A stretch of DNA of 64,000 nt from a virus, in the IMG/VR virus record IMGVR_UViG_3300035698_018317, positions 62,001 to 126,000 of that record. One strand, 5' to 3'. Each line of letters begins with the position of its first letter. Positions within the stretch are counted from its first letter, which is position 1. Below the pieces are notes generated by a model. That model did no database searches. It saw only the letters and a program-made list of their open reading frames with translations, and was not told the DNA's origin. Of this stretch, positions 51,421 to 60,052 are shown piece by piece. The translations under genes were made by a program, and so were the position numbers.

Positions 51421-52347
51421 CTATTCGGCCCAATCATCTCTGACTTTAGTAATATGTTTTTTTCCACTAAGAGTAAGGAATTGCAGCCATGTGGAAAACG
51501 AATTATTCACGGTGTATATATTTTGTGCTTTTTCAGCGACTTTACTCCAATCAAGAATGGTAAAATTAGAAATTTTTTCCATATAAATAGTTTTAATATT
51601 CTTTTCAAACTCTAGAGCGGTCTTGTCAAAACCATAATGGTAATACTCATTCACTAGATTAAATTTTTCATCTTCTTCTAAGCCAAGGATATTAGTAAAC
51701 AATTTGGATTCAGATTCTTTATCTCTTATCCAAGTAGAATTTTTATAAGTGGATGGAGGCATATTCCACAACTTATAAATGCTTTCTAGATAATCTAATT
51801 CTCCTTCAATGATGGAGGGTGCGTGTTGAATTGGAATTTCTAGTATGCCTTTTTTATTAACAAAGTTTTTACTGTCATCAGTTTTCAAATAATCAGTATT
51901 GATAAAAGTAATATAATCGGAGTGCTTATTTAAATCTGTTAAGTTATATGAAACTGGCCATATAATCTTATAACCAAGTTCTTTATAATATCTGGCTATT
52001 GGTTCTGAGAACAATATAGTTCTTAAACTTTTTGTGCAATTAAAAATGCATAGTCTGCCGGTGTTTAATTTCTCTACGTCCATTCTTGCAACTACATCTG
52101 TCTCAGAGTAAATGTTATGAATTTCTTTTAGGATTACGACTGGCGTTGGGGGAGTTGCCTGATTTCTTTTTTTTACTTTTGCTTTTGCCGTTCTTACCAT
52201 GGGTTCTCTAACCTTAACCTTCCTGTTATTTTGCTTTTTGCCAAATATCTTTTTTAGCTTGTCCGATGATATCCCTCTTTGTCCAGCGAAGACATTTCGA
52301 TTGGCGTTTATTCTTGTTGCTTTTTGATTTCTCGTATTTCTTGCCAT
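51421..52347 (-). CDS. Basic-N-terminus transferase-like protein, paralogue 1 (308 aa)
   Basis: The first 40 residues (MARNTRNQKATR, GISSDKLKKIFG) are very basic and nearly the same in the paralogue at 53675. The body has FSEPIARYYKELGYKIIWP and SDYITFIN, like the N-terminal fold of GT-B transferases, and a conserved KISNFTILDWSKV near the end. I cannot name the family. No Shine-Dalgarno; TAGAAT lies six bases before the ATG. Confidence 0.55.
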   Translation of the reverse strand: MARNTRNQKATRINANRNVFAGQRGISSDKLKKIFGKKQNNRKVKVREPMVRTAKAKVKKRNQATPPTPVVILKEIHNIYSETDVVARMDVEKLNTGRLCIFNCTKSLRTILFSEPIARYYKELGYKIIWPVSYNLTDLNKHSDYITFINTDYLKTDDSKNFVNKKGILEIPIQHAPSIIEGELDYLESIYKLWNMPPSTYKNSTWIRDKESESKLFTNILGLEEDEKFNLVNEYYHYGFDKTALEFEKNIKTIYMEKISNFTILDWSKVAEKAQNIYTVNNSFSTWLQFLTLSGKKHITKVRDDWAE

Positions 52348-52377
52348 AATATAATTCTATTCACTAATTTATCTAGT

Positions 52378-53016
52378 TTAAACATTAACCCACATGTCGC
52401 TTGTGTCAACATTGTTATGGCCCATAGAACTATCTTCTCCTATATGGGCAATCACGGATGGGGAAGAAGCAATCATCAATATTTTATCATTTGCTAACTT
52501 TTTAGAAACATCCCAATCCCATTGGCTATTATTTACTTGGGGTCGTAATTTAGGCCAAAGGTCTTTGTTAAACATTAAGTTGATTCCACCAATACTTCTT
52601 TTGGTATAATATGTTTCAAAGATTCCAGTGAATCTATGAGCAGCAGTGTTAAACCCAGTAACAACAGACCGAGGGAAGCAAGAATGTAGCTCAAACAATA
52701 TAGTAAGCCAATAAGGTTTCACTAAGGCATCCGGGTCTAGATTAATAAGAATATCAAAATCGTTTTCATAAAGATAATCAAACCCCTTCTTTATATTATA
52801 AGCTATTCCTCTATTTTTTTCATTTTCCAGCCTTACAATTGGAACATTCTCTATTTCGAAACTGTTGAATATGTTTAGAGTATCCTTATTTGTGCTGCAA
52901 TCATCCAAAAGAACAATGGTTAAATCATCTGGCAAGTAGCTATTTTTGATGCTATCAAGCGTCTTTTGAAGATACTCTGGTCTGTCAAATAAAGTTATTA
53001 ATAATCCTGTTTTCAT
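52378..53016 (-). CDS. GT2-family glycosyltransferase (212 aa)
   Basis: The GT2 core is complete: LLITLFDRPEYLQKTLDSI, VLLDDCSTNKDTL, ENEKNRGIAYNIKKGFDYL and the DxD-like NLDPDALVKPYW. The C-terminal half also occurs as the second domain of the protein at 49675. TAGGAT precedes the ATG; the stop region of the upstream gene overlaps by four bases. Confidence 0.85.
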   Translation of the reverse strand: MKTGLLITLFDRPEYLQKTLDSIKNSYLPDDLTIVLLDDCSTNKDTLNIFNSFEIENVPIVRLENEKNRGIAYNIKKGFDYLYENDFDILINLDPDALVKPYWLTILFELHSCFPRSVVTGFNTAAHRFTGIFETYYTKRSIGGINLMFNKDLWPKLRPQVNNSQWDWDVSKKLANDKILMIASSPSVIAHIGEDSSMGHNNVDTSDMWVNV

Positions 53017-53675
53017 TTTATCCTACTTTTATACAAAGAGAAATCCATTTGTCCGAATGTGGCTTCTAAACTAATGTCTCTCATTGCAATTCTTTTTCCA
53101 GTTAAATACATATCATTTAAATAATCAGTCCCAAGCCCTTCTTCATCAAGTATAGGTATGATTTTAGGGGTTTCTGAACAAACAATTTCACAATCAGGCA
53201 TATCGTTTTTCACACAATCTTCTAATTCTTCAAAAGAGGAAAAATCAGATAGAAGAATAGTTCTTCCTATTTCTTTTGTCTTAAATACTTGGCCATTTAA
53301 TTCTATAGGGTATCGCCAATTTCCTTTTTGTTTTTTTATTCTTATCGAAAGATAAGTATTATCTTCCAAGTCTTCTAAGCTAAAAGAGCTTCTAAACAGA
53401 TAAATATCGTGTAAAAAAATGGAGTAAGCAGAAGATGGGTTAATTACATCAAGAAGCTGTTCTTTTAAATTAGCTTTTCTTTTTTGTATTAAAATATTTG
53501 GATATAGGGACGATAAGATTTTAAACGAGTTATCAAATCTATTATTTGTCGCCTCATACAGAACAGTTATGGAATGAGATTTGTAATTGTAAAAATATTT
53601 TTCAATGCTCCTGAGAAGCAAATCAACTTGGCACGCCCTGTCTTTGGAAAGTATGATTAAGTTGAATTTTTTCAT
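53013..53675 (-). CDS. Glycosyltransferase-like protein (220 aa)
   Basis: The N-terminal NLIILSKDRACQVDLLLRSI and VLYEATNNRFDNSF fit the GT-A start, and IFLHDIYLF may be a metal site. No subfamily recognised. Translation is coupled to the upstream gene (TAATG). Part of the sugar operon. Confidence 0.6.
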   Translation of the reverse strand: MKKFNLIILSKDRACQVDLLLRSIEKYFYNYKSHSITVLYEATNNRFDNSFKILSSLYPNILIQKRKANLKEQLLDVINPSSAYSIFLHDIYLFRSSFSLEDLEDNTYLSIRIKKQKGNWRYPIELNGQVFKTKEIGRTILLSDFSSFEELEDCVKNDMPDCEIVCSETPKIIPILDEEGLGTDYLNDMYLTGKRIAMRDISLEATFGQMDFSLYKSRIK

Positions 53676-54700
53676 TATACATTATGGATTTTATATTTGC
53701 TTTTAAAAGGAACTTCTCCAAATGCATCTTCATTAGATTTAAGATGTAAATGAAGCTCCTTGTTCTTTAGGTTCAAGAGTTCAATCCAATACATAATAGC
53801 ACTAGGTGCTACATGTATTGTTGTGGCATTTTCTATTACTTTGCTCCAATCTAAAAGCGTAAAATTTGATATTTTTTCTACGTATACGTTTTTGAGGTCA
53901 TTGCCTGTTTCTATATCAATTCGCTTACTGAAATCTCTATTTAAAAACTCACTAACCAAATTGTATTTATCTCCGTCTTTAAGTCTAAGGATGCTAGAGA
54001 AAAGCTTGTCTTCTGCCTTTTCATCTCTTTTCCAACTGGATTCTTGCCATTTATTTATAGACATATTCCACAAATCATATTTACTTTTCATCTTGTGGTC
54101 TTCTGAAACCGCCTTTAGCTCATTAGAATATATTAAAGGAACAATTAGGGCATCTTGTATATTGAAAAAATCTTTATGCCCATAATTAAATTTCATAAGT
54201 TTTTTATCTATAAACGTAATATAATCAGAGTGTTTGTTCATTCCAGAATATACAGAATCTAATGGCCATATTACTTTATAACCAAGTTCGTGATAATATC
54301 GAGCTATTGGTTCTGAAAAAAGTATTTCCTTAATAGAAACTGGTTGATTAATATAGCAGATTCTATTGTGGTTTAAAGCTTCAATTCTCATTCGTTCTTC
54401 GACATCTGCCTTATCGTACACATGTAAAGGCTGAGCGGTTTCAAGTGCTTTGATTGTAGGTGTTGGTGTTTTTCTTTTTCTTGTATGACGAACCATTTCT
54501 TTATTCACTCCCTTTTTCAGGTGCTTTTTTTGTATTCTTTCCATCCTGTCAGCAGTGGATGTGGATGGGGTTCGGGCAGCATTTGGTTTAGAACCAAATA
54601 TCTTTCTTAATTTGTCCGATGATATTCCTTTTTGGCCTACGAAGACTTTTCTGTTGACATGTGCTCTGGTTGCTTTTTGATTTCTTGTATTTCTTGCCAT
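53675..54700 (-). CDS. Basic-N-terminus transferase-like protein, paralogue 2 (341 aa)
   Basis: Paralogue of the protein at 51421, with the same start (MARNTRNQKATR) and the same core (FSEPIARYYHELGYKVIWP, SDYITFID, KISNFTLLDWSKV). The basic region is longer here (RIQKKHLKKGVNKEMVRHTRKRK in blocks). The two genes lie around the GT2 gene, so the arrangement resulted from duplication of a module. TAGAAT ends seven bases before the ATG, and there is no Shine-Dalgarno. Confidence 0.55.
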   Translation of the reverse strand: MARNTRNQKATRAHVNRKVFVGQKGISSDKLRKIFGSKPNAARTPSTSTADRMERIQKKHLKKGVNKEMVRHTRKRKTPTPTIKALETAQPLHVYDKADVEERMRIEALNHNRICYINQPVSIKEILFSEPIARYYHELGYKVIWPLDSVYSGMNKHSDYITFIDKKLMKFNYGHKDFFNIQDALIVPLIYSNELKAVSEDHKMKSKYDLWNMSINKWQESSWKRDEKAEDKLFSSILRLKDGDKYNLVSEFLNRDFSKRIDIETGNDLKNVYVEKISNFTLLDWSKVIENATTIHVAPSAIMYWIELLNLKNKELHLHLKSNEDAFGEVPFKSKYKIHNV

Positions 54701-54710
54701 GACATTTATT

Positions 54711-55049
54711 CTATGCGGTTATACAATTTATTAACTTATTTTTATCTGCTGCTACGTTTTCCCAGTAATTTATAGCTAACTCTACAGCTTCGTCGTGCCA
54801 TATTAATTCGTTTTCAAGCCAAATGCCGTTAAACGTATCTTGATAATTGAGTATTGTATTGTTAGGATTTGGGTCAACTAAATTAATTTTCTTTATAGTA
54901 ACTTTTTCCAAATCTCCTCTTAATGCTCTCCCCAAAACATATGGTGAAGAGCCTACTGCAAAAGTACAAGAGTAATTTTGTATTAATTCTATCGTGTTAA
55001 CACAACCAAGTATTAATACCCCACCCGAGGCTGTATATGTAAAATTCAT
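54711..55049 (-). CDS. Hypothetical small protein (112 aa)
   Basis: No family recognised. Beta-rich N-terminus (FTYTASGGVLILGCVNTI) and a helical C-terminus. The start overlaps the stop of the gene at 55046 (ATGA). Possibly virion associated. Confidence 0.45.
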   Translation of the reverse strand: MNFTYTASGGVLILGCVNTIELIQNYSCTFAVGSSPYVLGRALRGDLEKVTIKKINLVDPNPNNTILNYQDTFNGIWLENELIWHDEAVELAINYWENVAADKNKLINCITA

Positions 55050-55267
55050 TGTAAATCCTCCAACCTATTTATTTTGCCTTGAATAACCACAAGCTCTTCT
55101 TCTATGGCGGCTGAAGAATAAACAGTTTCAACCACTAAAACACCACTATCCCCGTCTGCGACTGGTGTAAGAGAACTTAATCTATTCACTCTGCTTGTGG
55201 CTTCATTGATATCTAGTATTAATTCATCCACATTATATTCTGTTTTTACTTGTTTGATGCAGCCCAT
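55046..55267 (-). CDS. Hypothetical small protein (73 aa)
   Basis: A short protein starting MGCIKQVKTEY with a helical end (EEELVVIQGKINRLEDL). No family recognised. GGAGAG precedes the ATG. First gene of the minus-strand run that goes into the sugar island. Confidence 0.45.
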   Translation of the reverse strand: MGCIKQVKTEYNVDELILDINEATSRVNRLSSLTPVADGDSGVLVVETVYSSAAIEEELVVIQGKINRLEDLQ

Positions 55268-55322
55268 TTTATTCTCTCCATCTTATTTAGGTTAACAACA
55301 ATAAATAAGTTAGGAGCTTATT

Positions 55323-56267
55323 ATGAAAAACAAACAGAAGTGTTATCTTCCGCCTTATGTGGTTGACCCTATAATTTCTTTACTATCTGCTCAACAAAAA
55401 ATAGGTTGGAATATTACTGCTTTTAATCTTCCCAGTGCTTGGAAAGAAACAAGTGGAGAAGGAGTAAAAGTAGCTATAATTGATTCTGGTTGTGATTTAA
55501 ACCATCCAGATTTAAAAAGTAATTTATTAAAGGGCAAAAATTTTATCAACCCATCTCAACCGCCCAAAGATATGTGTGGACATGGTACTCATGTCGCTGG
55601 GACTATAGCGGCAGAGAACAACGAAATTGGCATGGTTGGAGTAGCGCCTAAATGTAAAATAATTCCCATAAAGGTTTTGGACGCTAATGGAAACGGCAAA
55701 ATGGAACATGTAGCCAAAGCCATACGTTGGGCAACAAATAATGGGGCAGATATCATTTCATTATCTTTAGGAGCGCCATCTAAATTACAACAAGTAAGAA
55801 AGGCTATTCAATATGCTGCACAGAAGGGAATACCTACTTTTTGTGCAGCGGGTAATGCAGGAAAAACGAAAGAGGTTTTTTATCCTGCGGCGTATCCAGA
55901 AACTATAGCAATTGGAAGTATTGATGAAAACTTCCAAAGGTCGTCTTTTTCAAATACAGGAAAAAATTTAGATTTCATGGCCCCCGGAGGTCAGATATTT
56001 TCTACATACCCACCCAATTGGTATTCAATATTATCTGGAACTTCTATGGCATGTCCTTTTGTTGTGGGTGTAGCTGCTTTATTGCTATCTTTCACAAGAA
56101 AAAATAATGTGTCTATATCATTAAAAACAGTTGAAGATTACAGAAAAATATTTAGACAGAATACTATTCCAGTGTCGAATAAAGAATATGCTGGAAATAA
56201 GTTCTTTCAAGGATTCGGCATCATAGACCCAAGAAAATTTGTAGAGTGGTGCAAAGATAACGCATAA
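55323..56267 (+). CDS. Intracellular-subtilisin-like serine protease (S8)
   Basis: The catalytic triad is clear: Asp54 in AIIDSGCD, His87 in GHGTHVAG and Ser in SGTSMACP, with the oxyanion Asn in AAGNAG. There is no signal peptide; instead the N-terminus has YLPPYVV, similar to the LIPY inhibitory propeptide of Bacillus intracellular subtilisins, which self-cleave. So it is probably a regulated cytoplasmic protease. TAGGAG precedes the ATG, with AATAAATA upstream. It stands alone on the + strand. Confidence 0.9.
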   Translation: MKNKQKCYLPPYVVDPIISLLSAQQKIGWNITAFNLPSAWKETSGEGVKVAIIDSGCDLNHPDLKSNLLKGKNFINPSQPPKDMCGHGTHVAGTIAAENNEIGMVGVAPKCKIIPIKVLDANGNGKMEHVAKAIRWATNNGADIISLSLGAPSKLQQVRKAIQYAAQKGIPTFCAAGNAGKTKEVFYPAAYPETIAIGSIDENFQRSSFSNTGKNLDFMAPGGQIFSTYPPNWYSILSGTSMACPFVVGVAALLLSFTRKNNVSISLKTVEDYRKIFRQNTIPVSNKEYAGNKFFQGFGIIDPRKFVEWCKDNA

Positions 56268-56270
56268 ATA

Positions 56271-56891
56271 TTAATTGTCATTTATTAAATTTGTAATAAG
56301 GATGTCAATATTTTTAGATATTTCTTCTGCGGTTTCGAGGTGGTCGTGTGTTACGGCTATCTCAAGCTGATGCTCTAATTCTCTTTTTTTTGTTTCAGCT
56401 TCAGTTATTTTTTCTATTTTGATTTTCAACAAACTGGCTGTCTCGTAATCTTCTTTTTGTAAAGCATTTTGCAGTTCATATTGTATTTCATCTTTATATT
56501 CTTCAATGCTTTTTTTGTAAGGTTTTTTTTCTGATTTTTGAAGATTACCAAAAAATTCAAAACACTTTATGCATCCAACACCTTCGTTTGAAATTTCATC
56601 TAGCGTAGTTTGACAATTAGGGCACGCATTTTTGTTGTGACTTTTCTTTTGGGGTTCAGGTTCTTTTTCCAAAACATCCTTAAACAATTCAGAAAGCTTT
56701 AAAAATATGTCTTTAATAGAAGATGGAATATCATGTTGAGCTTCTATTTCTCCCATTTCTTCATCAACAAAGAAGGAGCCTGCACATTCTTCACAAAGAA
56801 AAAAAGATTGAGTTTCGCCATCAATTATTTCAGTTATATGATGACGTTTAGGCTTCCTGCATGGCTTTCCTGATAACGGGCATACTTCCAT
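56271..56891 (-). CDS. McsA-like zinc-binding protein with UVR motif
   Basis: Two zinc sites (CPLSGKPC with LCEECA, and CPNCQTT with GCIKCFEFF) are followed by helices and a UVR motif (LQNALQKEDYETASLLKIKI), the layout of McsA, the activator of protein-arginine kinase in Firmicutes; the N-terminal part also resembles other zinc-UVR proteins. No McsB kinase is in the window. GAGAAGGAAA supports ATG 56891. A link to the phage ClpP is possible but not shown. Confidence 0.7.
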   Translation of the reverse strand: MEVCPLSGKPCRKPKRHHITEIIDGETQSFFLCEECAGSFFVDEEMGEIEAQHDIPSSIKDIFLKLSELFKDVLEKEPEPQKKSHNKNACPNCQTTLDEISNEGVGCIKCFEFFGNLQKSEKKPYKKSIEEYKDEIQYELQNALQKEDYETASLLKIKIEKITEAETKKRELEHQLEIAVTHDHLETAEEISKNIDILITNLINDN

Positions 56892-56938
56892 TCTATTTCC
56901 TTCTCTCAAACTATAATAGTTATCTTTAATAGAATATC

Positions 56939-57952
56939 TTAATATGTCTTAAACTCGCTTAAATCAACCACAGTTAAGATGTGTGTGCTGCCTAAAGAAA
57001 CCATAGCTGCACTAATCTCCGTCAACAACGTGTGAACAGCGGGTGCCCAAGATGTGCCATGAATTGTAGCCATCAATATAGCCTCATTATTGATAATCAT
57101 AAATTGAGGGTCGCTACTGTCACCACCAATAGTTTCCTCATAATACAACAAACGCTGAGCACCATTGGTTTGAGATATAGATGGGGCATTCCACCACACG
57201 TTTAAACCAGTAACGTTTCCATTAAACCTAAATATATTTCGTACAGTTACATGGTCCTCTTGGTCAAGACTCACCATAGGAGCACCATAATATTCATATG
57301 TATATTCAGGCTCAGTATAATTTTCAAAGTTAGCTGGTAAAACTTTAGCCGGGGTAACTGATGATGGTAAATCTGAATCCAATCGGCCCAAATATAAATC
57401 TGTGTTGGCAACTTGCAAACGGGCAGTCATTGTGCGAGTATGGATGCTACCGTCAGACCCAACAAAACGGAATGTATCGCCAACTTCATTCCACCAATCG
57501 CTGTGTAAATTTGCCATAAATATATCAGGTGTAATTGCTGTGGCACATCGCTGGCCCGGAACACCTCTACTTTGCCAAACACAATGAGATGTAAAATTAA
57601 CATCATCAAGCCAACATTCAGGACTCCTTACATAATTTGGAGTATTATTGTCAAGTACACTCCATAATGGTTTTTCGGCTTCAGGGTCGAGTCCTAATCG
57701 GTCATCGACCTGACTATGCATGTGGCTAAGCAAATCAAGAACGGGTTCTGGCTCTGGAATGATGTCAGGAACAGGTGCAGCGACAGGTGGAATTGGTTGA
57801 GACTCATTTCTATAAGTTGGAATTATCACAAGAAGTTTCGGCTGTTGACATATTGTAACAGCAGGCACCATTGCACCTTTAGTTAGTCCGGCATAAATTT
57901 CGGTAAATTGTGAATCTCCATCAGCATCTACATATTGACATGTTATACTCAT
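56939..57952 (-). CDS. Virion-type protein with trypsin-fold protease signature (337 aa)
   Basis: After a Pro-rich linker (about 55-75), the sequence has CVWQSRGVPGQRC, IFMANLHSDWW (His?), TDLYLGRLDSDLP (Asp?) and TIGGDSSDPQFMI (Ser in GDSxxP), the order of the chymotrypsin triad. Size and neighbours suggest a virion structural protein with a protease-like domain, active or not. GGGGAT precedes the ATG. It follows the 275-residue virion-type gene on the same strand. Confidence 0.5.
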   Translation of the reverse strand: MSITCQYVDADGDSQFTEIYAGLTKGAMVPAVTICQQPKLLVIIPTYRNESQPIPPVAAPVPDIIPEPEPVLDLLSHMHSQVDDRLGLDPEAEKPLWSVLDNNTPNYVRSPECWLDDVNFTSHCVWQSRGVPGQRCATAITPDIFMANLHSDWWNEVGDTFRFVGSDGSIHTRTMTARLQVANTDLYLGRLDSDLPSSVTPAKVLPANFENYTEPEYTYEYYGAPMVSLDQEDHVTVRNIFRFNGNVTGLNVWWNAPSISQTNGAQRLLYYEETIGGDSSDPQFMIINNEAILMATIHGTSWAPAVHTLLTEISAAMVSLGSTHILTVVDLSEFKTY

Positions 57953-57956
57953 AAAT

Positions 57957-58784
57957 TTAATCCCCGGTTAATCTCATAGTAAATCCATCATCCGTTACAG
58001 GTGTAGTCCCTTTAGTTACAACTCTTTTAAACCACACTGGAAAGCCGTCATCAGGAGATAATCTTCCAATAGGTACTATCTCGTCAATTGAGGTGGTAAA
58101 TTGAACGCCACTTGGTGCTGATTCCATAGATGGAACTAGTGGTGCAATGGCATTCATAGGTGAACCATTTTGTTTTTTTCTCATTGTTATCACAGGACTG
58201 TCACCAATCAGATTGTTTTCCTGTATATCAATTAAATCATAAAATCTATTGTCACCATCTACTACAAAACTAATTATAAAGACATAAGAAGTAGATGTAG
58301 AGGTTCCCGTTACTGTGATGTCACTATATCCATAAGTTGTACAACTTCGTAATGCGGCTTGGAAATTAGAAGCCCATATGTTGATATTAGCATTATATTG
58401 AACATTTTTAATTTGGTATAATGGACCTGAAACATGAGTCCCCGGACATAAAGTTGTAAAACTTCCCCCAGTTACCTCCCCTCTAATTATCATTTCTTGT
58501 ATGTCTGTAGCGTAATCTACGCCAAGATTAACAATGGCACCAGCAGGCTCTTTTGCAACTATTTGGAGTTTAGCATTTGTTAAATTATCAATGCCCTCAT
58601 TAAAAATGTAAATACATCTATAATCTGTATATCCTAAATCAACGTCATCTTGAGATACGTTGGAAAAAAGAGTTTCAGAATTAATTGGTTGAGAAGAAGG
58701 TTCCCCACCAAGAGACTCATCTGAATCTATATTAGATGAACCACCAGACAAAAACATATTAATGTCATTTGAAGTGACGGCCAT
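57957..58784 (-). CDS. Putative virion structural protein (275 aa)
   Basis: The start MAVTSNDINMFLSGGSSN and the segment DSDESLGGEPSSQ recall a family of structural proteins in large phages with SGG-x-SN ... SLGG near the N-terminus. Beta-rich throughout, with a C-terminal WFKRVVTKGTTPVTDDGF. AGGAA precedes the ATG. Likely a tail or baseplate-side component. Confidence 0.6.
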   Translation of the reverse strand: MAVTSNDINMFLSGGSSNIDSDESLGGEPSSQPINSETLFSNVSQDDVDLGYTDYRCIYIFNEGIDNLTNAKLQIVAKEPAGAIVNLGVDYATDIQEMIIRGEVTGGSFTTLCPGTHVSGPLYQIKNVQYNANINIWASNFQAALRSCTTYGYSDITVTGTSTSTSYVFIISFVVDGDNRFYDLIDIQENNLIGDSPVITMRKKQNGSPMNAIAPLVPSMESAPSGVQFTTSIDEIVPIGRLSPDDGFPVWFKRVVTKGTTPVTDDGFTMRLTGD

Positions 58785-59075
58785 TTATCTTTTGTTCCTA
58801 AGTATTTTTCTAATGTTTCTTTCCGTATAACCAGTTAATTGAGCAACTTGGTGTACAGGCAATCCAGAATCAACAAACATCAAAACGTTATGGTGGTTGG
58901 TGATTTGGCGATTAGGTGTTCGTCCTTCACGCTGCACAATACGATAAATATCTCCTACAGATTTTCTGGTTTTTTCAGAAATTTCCCTTATCGTCATTTC
59001 AGGATGAGAGAAGTATAGATTGATAATATCTCTAGGTCCGTATTCGCTATTTAAAAATTCTTTAAAGTCCATCAT
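58785..59075 (-). CDS. Helix-turn-helix protein with capsid-targeting-like N-terminus
   Basis: Starting at 59075 (or 59072) the protein reads MMDFKEFLNSEYG, similar to the shared motif, followed by two helix-turn-helix units: MTIREISEKTRKSVGDIYRIV and GLPVHQVAQLTGYTERNIRKIL in order. It may bind DNA as a small regulator or an injected protein. TATAGT ends seven bases before the ATG; no Shine-Dalgarno. Confidence 0.55.
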   Translation of the reverse strand: MMDFKEFLNSEYGPRDIINLYFSHPEMTIREISEKTRKSVGDIYRIVQREGRTPNRQITNHHNVLMFVDSGLPVHQVAQLTGYTERNIRKILRNKR

Positions 59076-59143
59076 GATATTTACTATACCTGATTGTTTT
59101 TTAGCCAGCATTTGTTAAAATGCTCGTGTTGAAGGAGTTATTT

Positions 59144-59989
59144 ATGAGCAAGAAGCTTAAGAAATCGGATGATAAAGCGGCTATAACATGGGTAAAGAAG
59201 CCGAAATACGGCCCTTTATCACAATCGTTTAGTCGAGGATTAGAGTTCTGTTTGGTTTCGGATAAAAACCATCAGTGTTCTCCGTTCATGTACTGTAAAG
59301 ACTACATACAGGATGCTTTGCACGGGGCTGTAAACTCGATGGACCGCAAAATTTATGGTTTTTCATATAGGGCCAAACAAAAATATCAGCCATCAATTAA
59401 AAAAGCCAAATTCTTGGTGGCAAATTCTGATGACGATTCTATGAAGGATAAAGTCCCCTGTTGTTTGGATTTCATCCATCAAATAGAAGAGCATCTAGGG
59501 ATAGATGAAAAAACAGAAATTTTGGAAGCCCTAGAGGTAACCGATAAAACTCCTGCTTGGTTGAAAAAATATTACAAGTGTGGCGTGTGGTCGGTAGAAG
59601 GAAATAGTCGTTGGATTATCAGCCCAGTAATGATTTCTCTTTATACCTTGTTGATTCGAGTCGGGTTTGCTCATAAGATTGGGAAAACGTTTCAAGACAC
59701 AATAAAAGATGTGATGACCGGAACGACACCACCTTATACAAATTGCGATAAGGGGCGACTAAAAAGTGCTGAGAAGGGTCTAGCAAAGATACTGAAGCGA
59801 GGGGATGGAAAAATATTTTTCAAAACCATGAAGGCAAATTATCCTAAAGATTTAACAATGGATGATGTACACAATCGTGGCGGCATATGCTCTTTCTCGA
59901 ATAAAACTACAGGGTCAGAGCCGCATGGAAAATTGATGAACACTTGGTTAAAAAGAGCAGGAAAAGCTGTTTTGAGTTTACAGGGATAG
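59144..59989 (+). CDS. Conserved hypothetical protein before the ligase gene (281 aa)
   Basis: No family recognised. Contains Cys/His-rich bits (KNHQCSPFMYCKDY) and the segments GVWSVEGNSRWIISPVM and GGICSFSNKTTGSEPHG. It is placed directly upstream of the COOH-NH2 ligase gene, so a role in the same pathway is possible. AAGGAG precedes the ATG at 59144; an ATG at 59120 has no ribosome-binding site. Confidence 0.55.
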   Translation: MSKKLKKSDDKAAITWVKKPKYGPLSQSFSRGLEFCLVSDKNHQCSPFMYCKDYIQDALHGAVNSMDRKIYGFSYRAKQKYQPSIKKAKFLVANSDDDSMKDKVPCCLDFIHQIEEHLGIDEKTEILEALEVTDKTPAWLKKYYKCGVWSVEGNSRWIISPVMISLYTLLIRVGFAHKIGKTFQDTIKDVMTGTTPPYTNCDKGRLKSAEKGLAKILKRGDGKIFFKTMKANYPKDLTMDDVHNRGGICSFSNKTTGSEPHGKLMNTWLKRAGKAVLSLQG

Positions 59990-60052
59990 AAAAAACTCCT
60001 ATAATAGAAAAGATGAGATGTCAGGAAAATTATTTTAAGAAGGAGTCTCAAA

